From Amycolatopsis taiwanensis DSM 45107 (GTDB taxonomy: Bacteria; Actinomycetota; Actinomycetes; Mycobacteriales; Pseudonocardiaceae), in assembly GCF_000519205.1 (NCBI RefSeq), contig NZ_JAFB01000029.1:60410-124409 (forward strand): a DNA stretch of 64,000 nucleotides, given 5' to 3'. Below, one piece after another: positions 18,764-29,187 of the stretch (the first letter of the stretch is position 1; each line of letters begins with the position of its first letter). A program made the position numbers and the translations under genes. The notes beneath the pieces were generated by a model. It was not told the DNA's origin, did no database searches, and worked only from the letters and a program-made list of their open reading frames with translations.

Positions 18764-18873
18764 CACGTGGGCGGGGAGGCAGGCCGCCGACGTGGTCAAC
18801 CGGCAGCCGACGAGGAGAAGTCACGGCCTGACTACCCGAACACGTTCGGAAAACACAGGGTGGAGGGAATGGC

Positions 18874-19172
18874 GTGCGTCCAGGAGAGATCATTCCGGCG
18901 GAGAGCTCCGTCGAGTTGAACCCGGGGCGGGCCCGCGTGCGGCTGCGCGTGGTGAACACCGGCGACCGTCCCGTCCAGATTGGCTCACATTTTCACTTCG
19001 CGCAGGTGAATCCGGCGCTCGATGTCGACCGTGAAGCGGCTCGAGGGCACCGCCTGGACATCCCGGCGGGTACCTCGGTGCGCTTCGAGCCGGGCGTCGA
19101 GCGGGAGGTCGGCCTGGTACCGCTGGCCGGCAACCGCGTCGTGCCGGGCCTGCGCAAGCCGGAGGAGCCTCG

Positions 19173-19176
<4 letters not shown>
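18874..19176 (+). CDS. ureB: Urease subunit beta
   Basis: A 100-residue urease beta subunit with the family core ([73 protein letters not shown]). GTG at 18874 has GGAGGG seven bases upstream. Its end overlaps ureC by 4 bp (GTGA), so the two are translationally coupled. It is structural, packing against UreC around the active-site flap. Confidence 0.96.
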
Positions 19177-20891
<1,715 letters not shown>

Positions 20892-20893
20892 TC

Positions 20894-21580
20894 ATGGACG
20901 CTCCTGCGCTGCTGCTGGCCGACTCCCGATTCCCCGGGGGCGGGCACATCCATTCCGGCGGGCTGGAGGAGGCCGTCGCCCGCAAGCTGGTCACCGCCGA
21001 AAATGACCTGCCGCCCTTCCTGCACGGCCGGCTGTGGACCGCCGGGTTGCTGGCGTCGGCTTTCGCCGCGGCCTCGGCACACGCCGCCGGTCGCCGTGTC
21101 CACAAGCGACATTGGTTGGCGCTGGACGCCGAACTCGACGCGCGCACGCCGTCGTTCGCGCAGCGCGAGGCTTCGCGTGCGCAGGGGCGAGGCACCGCGC
21201 GCGCCGGCCGGATCGCCTGGCCCGTCACGGTGATCGCCGACCTGCTGGAGGTCACGCCCCGGCCACATCACGCGGTGATCACCGGCGCGCTGGCCGGGGT
21301 CGCCGGCGGTTCGCCGCGCGACGCCGCCCTTGCCGTGGCCTATCTGGCCGTCAGCGGGCCGGCGAGCGCGGCCGTCCGGTTGCTGGGCTTGGACCCGCTC
21401 GTGGTGAACGCGACGGTGGCCCGGCTGGCGCCGGAACTCGAGGCGGTCGCCGAGCGCGCGGCCGCGGGTGCCGCGGCGGACCCGGCGGATCTGCCCGGTC
21501 CCGGCGCGCCGGGGCTGGACCTGTTCGCCGAGTCGCAGCTGCGGCGGCACAAGGAAGAGGTGCGTCTCTTTGCTAGTTGA
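20894..21580 (+). CDS. ureF: Urease accessory protein UreF
   Basis: A 228-residue, alanine-rich, mostly helical protein. [24 protein letters not shown] at the N-terminus is the UreF signature (usually DSxxPxGxxxHSxGLE). UreF acts with UreD and UreG as the complex that loads nickel into apo-urease. ATG at 20894 is 2 bp after the ureC stop. Its end overlaps the probable ureG start by 11 bp. Confidence 0.93.
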   Translation: MDAPALLLADSRFPGGGHIHSGGLEEAVARKLVTAENDLPPFLHGRLWTAGLLASAFAAASAHAAGRRVHKRHWLALDAELDARTPSFAQREASRAQGRGTARAGRIAWPVTVIADLLEVTPRPHHAVITGALAGVAGGSPRDAALAVAYLAVSGPASAAVRLLGLDPLVVNATVARLAPELEAVAERAAAGAAADPADLPGPGAPGLDLFAESQLRRHKEEVRLFAS

Positions 21581-22358
21581 GAATCTGTTCCGGAACCGCC
21601 GGATCCCTCGTCAAGGCGACTCCTCGAACCCGCCGTCCGAAGGTAGCGCGGGTCCTCGAACGAACACGGAACATGGACATGGTCACGGACATGGGCACCC
21701 GGTGAACTTCGATCCGGCCGTCGCCGGCCCGGACCGCCACCCGTCTTCGCCGGTGCATGGCCGGGCCTACCGGATCGGCATCGGCGGGCCGGTGGGCAGC
21801 GGGAAGACCGCGCTGGTCGCGGCGCTGTGCCGGGCGCTCGGCGACGAGCTGGACCTGGCCGTGGTGACCAACGACATCTACACCACCGAGGACGCCGACT
21901 TCCTGCGCAACGCGGGCGTGCTCGACACCGAACGCATCGAGGCGGTGCAGACGGGTGCCTGCCCGCACACCGCGATCCGCGACGACATCACCGCCAACCT
22001 CGACGCGGTGGAACGTCTCGAAGCGCGGTTTCCCGGGCTGGCACTGGTGATCGTCGAAAGCGGCGGGGACAACCTGACCGCGGTGTTCAGTCGCGGCCTC
22101 GCGGACAGCCAGATCTTCGTCGTCGACGTCGCGGGCGGGGACAAGGTGCCGCGCAAGGGTGGTCCCGGCGTCACCACCGCCGACCTGCTGGTGATCAACA
22201 AAATCGACCTCGCCCACCAGGTCGGCGCGGACCTGGACGTGATGACCTCCGACGCACACCGGATGCGCGGCGAGCTACCGGTGATCACCCAGTCCCTTGT
22301 GGACACTCCGGACGCGCCGGAGGTCGCCGCCTGGGTGCGTAAGCAACTGTCCGCGTGA
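21570..22358 (+). CDS. ureG: Urease accessory GTPase UreG with His-rich N-terminal extension
   Basis: The conserved UreG domain begins at [19 protein letters not shown] (P-loop) and continues with [28 protein letters not shown] [26 protein letters not shown] and the GTP-base motif VINKIDLA. It supplies GTP-driven nickel delivery to urease. The start is uncertain. TTG at 21570 is 9 nt after AGGAAGAGG and inside the end of ureF, giving 262 residues with an unusual 44-residue lead that includes a His-Gly repeat ([11 protein letters not shown]), a plausible nickel store. GTG at 21702 would omit that repeat. The end overlaps ureD by 4 bp. Confidence 0.9.
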   Translation: MLVENLFRNRRIPRQGDSSNPPSEGSAGPRTNTEHGHGHGHGHPVNFDPAVAGPDRHPSSPVHGRAYRIGIGGPVGSGKTALVAALCRALGDELDLAVVTNDIYTTEDADFLRNAGVLDTERIEAVQTGACPHTAIRDDITANLDAVERLEARFPGLALVIVESGGDNLTAVFSRGLADSQIFVVDVAGGDKVPRKGGPGVTTADLLVINKIDLAHQVGADLDVMTSDAHRMRGELPVITQSLVDTPDAPEVAAWVRKQLSA

Positions 22359-23110
22359 AGGCGCACGCCCGGCTGGTCGCCGAGTGGCGAGACGGGCGCA
22401 CGGTGTTGCGGGAGCTTCGCTCGGTGTCACCCCTCACGCTCGTGCCCCGGCACGCTTCGGTCGGTGATCCCGGCGAGTGTGTGGTGCACATGGTCAACTC
22501 GGCCAGCGCGCCGCTGGGCGGTGACGAGCTGCGCCTCAGTGTGCGAGTCGGCCCGCGGGCCCGGCTCCGGCTGTCCGGCGTCGCGGCGATCCTCGCCTTA
22601 CCCGGCCCGCACGCGGGCGGCAGCGTGTCCACTGTGGATATCGAGGTCGGATTCGGGGCCGTGCTGGAATACCTGCCGGAACCGACAGTGGTCACCGCTC
22701 GGGCCCGGCACACCGCCGAGTTGATCATGTCGCTTTCCCCGGACGCGAGACTGCGCACCCGCGAGGTCCTCGTGCTCGGCCGCGTTGGCGAACCTCCGGG
22801 CCGGCTGCGCACTACCCAGCGGGTTGTCCGATGTGGCGTCCCTTTGCTGCATCAGACACTGAAAATCGGCGATCCGTCGCTGGAGAACAGCATCGCCCAC
22901 CTGGCCGGCCGCCGTGTCCTGGCCACGGAGCTGCTGGTCTGGGGTGAGGACGGCGCCGAACCGGTCTCCGGTGACTGGTGGTCGCTCACCCCGTTGGCGG
23001 CCGGGGGTTCGTTGATCGTGTCGCTGGCCGCCGATGCGATCGGGGCCGAGCGAGATCTCGCCCGGGCCCGAGGCCACCACCCCGGCTGGGCCTCGACGCC
23101 CTTCACTTAG
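22355..23110 (+). CDS. ureD: Urease accessory protein UreD (UreH)
   Basis: A 251-residue UreD/UreH family protein of the short actinobacterial type: [19 protein letters not shown] near the start, [35 protein letters not shown] and the C-terminal [12 protein letters not shown]. It binds UreF and UreG to form the urease activation complex. The GTG start overlaps the ureG stop by 4 bp, making ureCFGD one coupled unit. It is the last gene of the operon. Confidence 0.9.
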   Translation: MKAHARLVAEWRDGRTVLRELRSVSPLTLVPRHASVGDPGECVVHMVNSASAPLGGDELRLSVRVGPRARLRLSGVAAILALPGPHAGGSVSTVDIEVGFGAVLEYLPEPTVVTARARHTAELIMSLSPDARLRTREVLVLGRVGEPPGRLRTTQRVVRCGVPLLHQTLKIGDPSLENSIAHLAGRRVLATELLVWGEDGAEPVSGDWWSLTPLAAGGSLIVSLAADAIGAERDLARARGHHPGWASTPFT

Positions 23111-23783
23111 CAGTCGGTTTCGTAAGTTTTTCGGGGTCGATCCGGCGGTCTGTGGGACGTGGGCGGCGAGTTCCTGGTGTTGTCCTTGTTGTTCATGGCG
23201 GTCGATTCTGGACAGGCTCGTGCCGTTACGGCGTCGATCCCGGGGTGAATGGGCATGGGGCTGGCCGCGGAGACCTGGGCCGTAACGTTGTCGTGCTGGT
23301 GAATGCGTTGAATGTCACCAGACTGTTTCCACGCCCGGATTGTGAAGGCATGGATGATACGGATTGGCCGTGTCGGAGCGGCGACGTAGGTTCTATGCGT
23401 TCCAGGAGAGGGCAGTCCGGGGCGTGCAGGGGGGCGGTCGTGCGGTGATTCATGACTATTGTCGATTGAGCTGATCACCTGGAGCCGCCAGGGGAAAGGA
23501 ACGGCAGAATTTCGGGGACTCACGCTGCTGGTCCAAATTAATTTTCTTTCCACTCCGCGAACATCGCGGCGCTCCCTCGATAGCACGTCGCCGAAGTGTG
23601 GAGCTGGAAAACTCCAATCTTGGGCCGGTTGTCACAAATTTGGTAGGTCGATTTTCAACGCACGCGGGTGTGTCAGATCAGCCGCGGTTATGTCGGGTCG
23701 GTTGATGTTCCGCCCGCCACCGACAGCCAAGAATGGCATTCCTGCGCATTGAACGCCGCGGAAACGCGGAGGAAGGTCAACGC
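23111..23783. other. Gene-poor interval between ureD and the secreted-protein gene
   Basis: About 670 bp with no convincing gene on either strand. Base composition is visibly lower in GC than the neighbours, with stretches such as CCAAATTAATTTTC near 23535. The left end (GTTTCGTAAGTTTTTCGGG) recalls the ends of some insertion sequences, but no transposase, inverted-repeat partner or target duplication was found. The right part (23640-23780) probably holds the promoter of the secreted protein. Confidence 0.4.
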
Positions 23784-24899
23784 ATGAGGGCACACATCGA
23801 GGTCCGCTGGCGACGGGGAAGGCCAGGCCAATCCCCACTGTCACGGATTCTCCTGATAGTGGGGCTGGCGATGGTGGCTGCGCTCGGTCCGGGAAGCGTC
23901 GAGGCGGCGTCCGCCGCGCCGCCGCCCCGCCAGTTGGACGGCTGTCCGTTCAGCCAGTCTTCGAACAACTTCCACGGCCACAAACTGAGCAAATCCCAAA
24001 AGCCGGAGAAGGGGAAGAAAAAGAAGAAGTGCAAGCCCGCTCCTGCTCCTCCGGTTCCTCCCGTTCCGCCTGTTCCTCCTGTTCCCCCCTCGACCGCCTG
24101 CGACTTCGGCGGCGAGGCCCCCGGAACGGTGTACTCGGCCATCCCCACGAACTTCCCCGCCTGTGATCCCCCGGGCAGCCAGGCCTTCGAGGGCGGGCCG
24201 GTGAGCGAGCTCGGCAACGGCGTGGAACTCAGCTCGACGGGCATCCTCGACTCATTGACGGTGGATTTCCAGGTTTTTGCGTGCGGCGTGAGCGGGGCAT
24301 GGTTCAGGGACTGTGTGACGGACCCCGGACAGACCTTCATCCACCCGATCACGGCGAACATCTACGCCGTGGACAACAGCGGCCCGGTTCCGGAACCGGG
24401 TCCGCTCCTCGCCACGGTCACCCAGAACCAGGCCATCGCCTTCCGGCCCACATCCAGCCCGGAATGCACGGGGGATGCCGAGGGCGCGTGGTTCAACCCT
24501 GTCAACGACCGGTGCGTGTTCAGCAGCCCGCAACTGCTGACGTTCGACTTCCCTCCCGGGACCGTTCTGCCCAGGGAGGTCATCTGGACAGTCACGTTCA
24601 ACACAACTACTTTGGGCAGCAACCCCATCGGCGGGAACGTGCCCTGCTACGAAGCCATGTTGACCCAACCGGGCTCGCCTGGGTGCCCCTACGACAACCT
24701 CAACCTCGGGGCGTTCACCTACCCTGAATCGCCGTATGTCGGAGCGAACATCGACCCGAACGGGGCCTTCGTCAACTCCCCGGCTTACTACGTCTATTGC
24801 GACGGCGGAGCCGGCGGCACCGGCAGGCTGCGCCTGGACACGGCACCGACAGGCTGCTGGGCCGGATTCACGCCGCTAGGCGAAATCCGCGTCACATAG
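23784..24899 (+). CDS. Secreted protein with Lys-rich and Pro-Val-Pro linker, unknown function
   Basis: A 371-residue exported protein. The signal peptide has a basic start (EVRWRRGR), a hydrophobic core RILLIVGLAMVAALG and a likely cleavage after VEAASA. Next come a Lys-rich segment (EKGKKKKKC) and a PPVPPVPP repeat of about 15 residues acting as a spacer. The C-terminal domain of about 270 residues has paired cysteines (FACGVSGAWFRDC, PECTGDAEG...DRCVF, PCYEAM...GCPYD, YCDGG...GCWAG). ATG at 23784 follows GGAGGAAGG, which excludes a start 51 bp earlier. I do not recognise the family; the many cysteines suggest a disulphide-stabilised extracellular protein. It stands alone. Confidence 0.72.
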   Translation: MRAHIEVRWRRGRPGQSPLSRILLIVGLAMVAALGPGSVEAASAAPPPRQLDGCPFSQSSNNFHGHKLSKSQKPEKGKKKKKCKPAPAPPVPPVPPVPPVPPSTACDFGGEAPGTVYSAIPTNFPACDPPGSQAFEGGPVSELGNGVELSSTGILDSLTVDFQVFACGVSGAWFRDCVTDPGQTFIHPITANIYAVDNSGPVPEPGPLLATVTQNQAIAFRPTSSPECTGDAEGAWFNPVNDRCVFSSPQLLTFDFPPGTVLPREVIWTVTFNTTTLGSNPIGGNVPCYEAMLTQPGSPGCPYDNLNLGAFTYPESPYVGANIDPNGAFVNSPAYYVYCDGGAGGTGRLRLDTAPTGCWAGFTPLGEIRVT

Positions 24900-24969
24900 C
24901 CGAAAATTCGACCGCACCCGACCTCCCGCGGCTTGGTCGCGCCAGCGCTGGGCCTTGACCGGGATAGCG

Positions 24970-25036
24970 AAGTGCCTTCCCACTGGAACGACGAGGCTTG
25001 CCCCGAAGTCTCTGTCATCACAGTGGGAAGGCACTT
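24970..25036. repeat. Perfect 16-bp inverted repeat with 35-nt loop
   Basis: The arms 24970-24985 (AAGTGCCTTCCCACTG) and 25021-25036 are exact complements. It starts 71 bp after the secreted-protein stop. The long loop is atypical for a simple terminator but could form a long hairpin in RNA. Confidence 0.65.
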
Positions 25037-25413
25037 TCTGCATTCCGCCGGGTGCCCACCGTGTCTCATGAGCAAGCACGTGCCTGCGGGCTGTACCTCG
25101 ACGACCCTGCCTGACAGCCCGCCCAACCCCCGAAGAACTTCCGGAACCCACCACTCGACGTCGCGCGCGCATGATCGTGAGTAACGCTCGGCATCGTTGG
25201 TGCCAGTGAGTCGCGAGGTCAGGTGCACTTGGGGAAGGCCAGGACCCTGGCCTCACGCACAGGTACGGTCGGCGGTCTCGCGCCGGTGTGGGCTTGGAAG
25301 GTGGGACTGGTGGGGCGTGCGTGGTACGTGTCACCGTTCGGCGGGTTTCGTCATCGGCGTCAAGGCCCTACCGTCGGCAGTTATCCACTTTCATTTGCCG
25401 GAAAGGTCGGGAC
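25037..25413. other. Intergenic region upstream of pdxH
   Basis: No supported gene. It holds a short hairpin near 25240 (AGGCCAGG...CCTGGCCT) and, at its right end, the AT-richer stretch TTATCCACTTTCATTTG, likely part of the pdxH promoter region, followed by the ribosome site GGAAAGG. Confidence 0.4.
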
Positions 25414-26085
25414 ATGACTGAAGTCGGCGGCATCGACGACGTGACGGTGCGCCTGCCTGGCATGCGCGTTGCCTACGAAGGGGACTCCCTCAACGAGGCC
25501 GATCTGGCCGGGACCTGGACCGAGCAGCTGCAAAGCTGGCTGAACCAGGCGATCGCGGCCGGGGTCGCCGAAGCCAACGCGATGGTGCTGGCGACCGCCG
25601 ACGCCGAGGGCCGGCCGTCGTCCAGAACCGTGCTGTGCAAGGGTCTCGACGATCGGGGTGTCGTGTTCTACACGAACTACACCTCGGCGAAGAGCCACGA
25701 CCTGACCGTCACCCGCTACGCCTCGGTCACCTTCCCGTGGTACGCGCTGCACCGCCAGGTCACGGTGCGTGGCGAGGTGGAGAAGGTGGACATCCGGGAA
25801 ACCGCCGAATACTGGGCCTCACGGCCACGGGGCTCGCAGCTGGGCGCGTGGGCTTCGCCGCAGTCGCAGGTGGTGGAGAGCCGGCGAGACCTCGACAACG
25901 CGCTGGCCGCCATCGAGCGCCGGTTCGCCGACGTCGAGCAGGTGCCGTTCCCGCCGCACTGGGGTGGCTGGCGGATCCGCCCGGACCTGGTCGAGTTCTG
26001 GCAGGGCCAGCAGAACCGCCTGCACGACCGACTTCGTTACGTGCGCAAGGACGACGGCTGGCGCATCGAGCGCGTCGCTCCGTAG
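25414..26085 (+). CDS. pdxH: Pyridoxamine 5'-phosphate oxidase
   Basis: A 223-residue FMN-dependent oxidase. Family blocks are LPGMRVAYEGDSLNEADL, FMN-contacting SSRTVLCKGLDDRGVVFYTNYTSAK, FPWYALHRQVTVRGEVEKV, YWASRPRGSQLGAWASPQS and the C-terminal PPHWGGWRIRPDLVEFWQGQQNRLHDRLRY. It oxidises pyridoxine or pyridoxamine phosphate to pyridoxal phosphate in the cytosol. ATG at 25414 has GGAAAGG upstream. Inverted repeats with long loops lie on both sides of the gene. Pyridoxal phosphate is the cofactor of SerC, also in this window. Confidence 0.95.
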   Translation: MTEVGGIDDVTVRLPGMRVAYEGDSLNEADLAGTWTEQLQSWLNQAIAAGVAEANAMVLATADAEGRPSSRTVLCKGLDDRGVVFYTNYTSAKSHDLTVTRYASVTFPWYALHRQVTVRGEVEKVDIRETAEYWASRPRGSQLGAWASPQSQVVESRRDLDNALAAIERRFADVEQVPFPPHWGGWRIRPDLVEFWQGQQNRLHDRLRYVRKDDGWRIERVAP

Positions 26086-26125
26086 AGCTGTTCGGCGGCG
26101 TGCGTAGCGGTGCGGGTGGCGGAAC

Positions 26126-26211
26126 CTCAGACGTCTTCTCGCTCCGGGATCGCCTCCTCATGAATGTCCAATTCACCACGTCGACGCTGTCCTCGCGAGA
26201 AGACGCCTGAG
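26126..26211. repeat. Long-loop 17-bp inverted repeat after pdxH
   Basis: The arms 26126-26142 (CTCAGACGTCTTCTCGC) and 26195-26211 pair with a single mismatch around a 52-nt loop. It begins 41 bp after the pdxH stop and may end pdxH transcription. Confidence 0.55.
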
Positions 26212-26358
26212 AACCCGCGGCGGTGCAAGCTGACGGCCCACCGCAAGCGGCTGTCGCCGCTTATGGCAACCCAATGCCGTGGCGGATCTTGACCGGGTGG
26301 GCGTGAGCGTCGAAAATCACGCGCGAAAGGTTAGTTAGCGCGCCTAAAATATCCCCCT

Positions 26359-27630
26359 GTGACAGTTGGGACGGGGACGAAGCGGCGAAGACTCGGCTCG
26401 GTTGTCATCGACATCGAACCGCTGCGCATCCCCGCCTTCCGCCGGCTCTGGGTGGGCACGGCGATCACCGCCGTCGGCAGCCAGTTCACCACCGTGGCCG
26501 TGCCCAAGCAGGTGTTCGACCTGACCGGTTCGTCCGGTTACGTCGGGCTCACCGGCGCGGTGGCGATGGTGCCGCTGCTGGTCTTCGGGCTGTGGGGCGG
26601 CGCGATCGCGGACACCGTCGACCGGCGGAAGCTGCTGCTGGTCGGTAACACCGGGATCGCCGTGGTGTCGGCACTGCTGTGGATCCAAGCCTGGCTGGAC
26701 ATCGGCTCCGTCTGGCTTGTGCTTGGGCTACTGGCGCTCAACCAGGCGTTCTTCGCGATCAACCTGCCAACGCGGAGTGCGATCGTCGCCCGCCTTGTCG
26801 AGCCCAGGCTGCTGCCCGCGGCCACCGCGCTGTCCGGCACCATGAGCATGTTCGGCACGGTGTTCGGCCCGATGGCCGCGGGCGCTCTGATGCCCGCGTT
26901 CGGCCTGCCCGTGCTGTACCTCATCGACACCATCGCCCTGATCCTGGCGATGTACACGGTTTGGCGTCTTCCTCCGCTTCCGCCGCTGTCCGGCCAGGTA
27001 CGCCGGGCCGGGTTGCGGGACGTGCTGGACGGATTCCGTTACATGGGCACGCAGAAGGTGCTGCTTGCCTCCTTCGTTCTGGACATCATCGCCATGGTCG
27101 CCGGTATGCCGCGGGCGCTGTTCCCCGAGATGGCCGAGCGGACCTTCGGCGACCCGCACGGCGGTGGGCTGGCCCTGGGCTGGTTGTTCGCGGCGATCCC
27201 GATCGGTTCGGTGGTCTGCGGGCTGTTCTCCGGTTGGCTGGGCCGGGTCCGGCGGCAGGGTGTCGCGGTGGTCGTCGCGATCTGCGCGTGGGGGCTTTCC
27301 GTGGCCGGGTTCGGGCTCGCCGGGTCGCTGTGGCTGGCGGTGGTCTTCCTCGCGCTGGGCGGCGCGGCGGACATGGTCAGCGCCATCTACCGGCAGGCGA
27401 TCCTGCAAGCCGCCGCCACCGACGAGATGCGCGGCCGGATGCAGGGCGCGTTCACCGTGGTCGTCGCGGGTGGGCCGCGCATCGCGGACCTCACTCACGG
27501 CTGGACGGCGGCCGGGGTGGGTACCGCGGCCGCGGCCACCGGGGGCGGGTTGCTGGTGATCGTGCTGATCGTCGTCGCGATCGCGCTGCTACCCGCGTTC
27601 TGGCGATACCGGGCCGCCGCCGTCAAATAG
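26359..27630 (+). CDS. MFS transporter (EntS-like)
   Basis: A 423-residue transporter with 12 hydrophobic segments. LWVGTAITAVGSQFTTVAVPKQVFDLTGSSGYVGL and the loop motif GGAIADTVDRRKLL mark the EntS/TMP-type MFS exporters. GTG at 26359 has no clear ribosome site. The leader contains AAAGGTTAG and GCCTAAAAT, loosely like half iron boxes but not a full match. The substrate is unknown; enterobactin-type siderophores and drugs are both handled by this subfamily. The last 8 bp overlap the convergent metallo-hydrolase gene. Confidence 0.85.
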   Translation: MTVGTGTKRRRLGSVVIDIEPLRIPAFRRLWVGTAITAVGSQFTTVAVPKQVFDLTGSSGYVGLTGAVAMVPLLVFGLWGGAIADTVDRRKLLLVGNTGIAVVSALLWIQAWLDIGSVWLVLGLLALNQAFFAINLPTRSAIVARLVEPRLLPAATALSGTMSMFGTVFGPMAAGALMPAFGLPVLYLIDTIALILAMYTVWRLPPLPPLSGQVRRAGLRDVLDGFRYMGTQKVLLASFVLDIIAMVAGMPRALFPEMAERTFGDPHGGGLALGWLFAAIPIGSVVCGLFSGWLGRVRRQGVAVVVAICAWGLSVAGFGLAGSLWLAVVFLALGGAADMVSAIYRQAILQAAATDEMRGRMQGAFTVVVAGGPRIADLTHGWTAAGVGTAAAATGGGLLVIVLIVVAIALLPAFWRYRAAAVK

Positions 27631-28435
27631 CCCGAAGTCGCTTGAAGTCGTGCGCGTCGTGCGCGGCGAACATCGTGACGTCGTCACGGCGGTTCAGTTC
27701 CCGCAACCGGCGCTGGTTTTTCCGGCGCATTTCGCCGACGGTCTGCATGACCGTTTGAAACAGGACCAGCCCCGGCGGGCAGTACGGGCGGAACGGGTCG
27801 ACCTCGCCGTGGAAGAAAAAGGCATCTCCGCAATGCAGCAGCCAGCCGTCACCGGTGTCGACCGCGACGCCGGCATGGCCCGGGGTGTGCCCCATCAGCG
27901 GGACCAGCAGGATCTCCGGCGGCAGCCCGGCGAGTTCGCGCACCGCGTCGAAACCCAGCCAGGGCTCGCCGAGGTCCGCGTATGACCTCCACTGTGGACG
28001 GTGAGCGAACTGCGCGGCCCGGTACCGCGGATGCCGGGATTCCAGCGCGCGCAACTCTTCGGCGTAGACGTGCACGGTCGCGTGCGGGAAGTCGACGAGC
28101 CCTCCGGCATGGTCGAGGTCCAGATGCGTGAGCACGATGTGCCGCACGTCCTCGGCCGCGTATCCGAGCCGTTTCACCTGCTCCACGGCGCTTTCCGCGA
28201 GACTGGTGCGCAGGCCGACAAGGCGGGTGAACGGCCCGCCGAGCCACTCCGCCGGCCGGAGCGCGGCCGGTGTGCCCACTCCCGTGTCGATCAGGACGAG
28301 TTCCTTGCCGGTGTCGACGAGCAGGCAGTGACAGACCAGTTCGGCCCGGCGCAGCGGTCCGCCCCGCCCGTCGACGAGCTGGCCGCCGATCGGGCGCATG
28401 GTGCCGCAGTTGAGGTGATGGATCTTCAGTGCCAT
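27623..28435 (-). CDS. MBL-fold metallo-hydrolase (lactonase-like)
   Basis: A 270-residue metallo-beta-lactamase-fold hydrolase. Zinc motif THLDLDHAGG, the HTPGHAG His, the Asp/His in HCGDAFFF and a C-terminal AAHDAHDF support two-metal binding. Spacing resembles the N-acyl homoserine lactonase (AttM/AiiA) group, so lactone or ester hydrolysis is likely; the natural substrate is unknown. It follows the TetR gene on the same strand (55 bp gap), suggesting that the TetR controls it. Confidence 0.82.
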   Translation of the reverse strand: MALKIHHLNCGTMRPIGGQLVDGRGGPLRRAELVCHCLLVDTGKELVLIDTGVGTPAALRPAEWLGGPFTRLVGLRTSLAESAVEQVKRLGYAAEDVRHIVLTHLDLDHAGGLVDFPHATVHVYAEELRALESRHPRYRAAQFAHRPQWRSYADLGEPWLGFDAVRELAGLPPEILLVPLMGHTPGHAGVAVDTGDGWLLHCGDAFFFHGEVDPFRPYCPPGLVLFQTVMQTVGEMRRKNQRRLRELNRRDDVTMFAAHDAHDFKRLRAI

Positions 28436-28490
28436 GCCGGTCCCTTCACGCGAACTCCTTCTTTTTCGCCTGATTGCCGCGACTTGGCAC

Positions 28491-29054
28491 TCACGCGAAA
28501 TCCTTCTTCAGGTACTCGCCCACGGTGCGGAGCGGGGCGAGGTCTCGGTGGATCTTGGCCAGTAGCAGGGCACCCTCGATCGCGCTGAGCGCGACCATGC
28601 TCAGTGCGCCGGCGCGGTCCGGCTTCATTCCTTGTGCCACCAGGTATTCTTCGATCACTTCGCGCCACGAGGCGTAACTTTCCTCGCAGGCATGGCGAAT
28701 CGGCTCGCTCCGGGCCGCGTCGAGGGCGACGTTGCTGATCGGGCAGCCGCGTTGGAAGTCCGATTCGGTGAGGTTGTGGGCGAGTGTCTCGATCACCGAT
28801 TCGATCGCCGTGGCGGGGTCCGGTGCGGCCTCCAGCGCCTCCTTGAGCAGTCCGGCCCAGCGTGCGCCGGACACCTCCACTGCCTCGGCGGCCAGTTGCT
28901 CCTTGCCGCCGGGGAAATGGAAATAGAGCGATCCCTTCGGGGCTCCGCCCGCGGCGGTCAGCTGGTTCAGGCCAGTGGCGTGGTAGCCCTGGACGTGGAA
29001 CAGATCGGCGGCCGATTCGAGCATGCGCCGCCGGGTGTCGGTTCTGCGGGCCAT
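28491..29054 (-). CDS. TetR family regulator
   Basis: A 187-residue TetR protein. The N-terminal helix-turn-helix (RRRMLESAADLFHVQGYHATGLNQLTAAGGAPKGSLYFHFPGGKEQL) is of the YxaF/LmrA subtype, with the YFHFPGGKEQLA and GCPISNVALD motifs characteristic of that branch. The C-terminal ligand domain follows. It lies upstream of the MBL hydrolase gene on the same strand, and a dyad (GACGACCG / CGGTCGTC) lies 22 bp upstream of its start, consistent with autoregulation and control of the hydrolase gene. Confidence 0.9.
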   Translation of the reverse strand: MARRTDTRRRMLESAADLFHVQGYHATGLNQLTAAGGAPKGSLYFHFPGGKEQLAAEAVEVSGARWAGLLKEALEAAPDPATAIESVIETLAHNLTESDFQRGCPISNVALDAARSEPIRHACEESYASWREVIEEYLVAQGMKPDRAGALSMVALSAIEGALLLAKIHRDLAPLRTVGEYLKKDFA

Positions 29055-29076
29055 ACCGGAAGCGTAGCTGAACTAT

Positions 29077-29105
29077 GACGACCGGTCTAGTTATTATCGG
29101 TCGTC
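29077..29105. promoter_or_regulatory. TetR-type operator
   Basis: GACGACCG (29077-29084) and CGGTCGTC (29098-29105) form an inverted repeat; the interval contains GACCGGTCTAG, similar to the TAGACCGGTC sites of YxaF/LmrA-type TetR proteins. It lies between the tetR gene and the divergent epimerase. Confidence 0.6.
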
Positions 29106-29187
29106 CAGCTCAACCTTGCCGACCTCCCGTCACACGTGATCAGCCCCGCCTTCGGCGCCGACTCCGGCCGCCACGGTTTAATCAGGC

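Noticed and set aside
23111..23460. Insertion sequence remnant after ureD
   Set aside because: The end GTTTCGTAAGTTTTT is suggestive, but no transposase frame, inverted-repeat partner or target duplication was found. Kept only as an unexplained low-GC interval.
26326..26352. Iron box upstream of the MFS gene at 26359
   Set aside because: AAAGGTTAG and GCCTAAAAT look like half sites, but the spacing is wrong and a 19-bp alignment fails in the middle.
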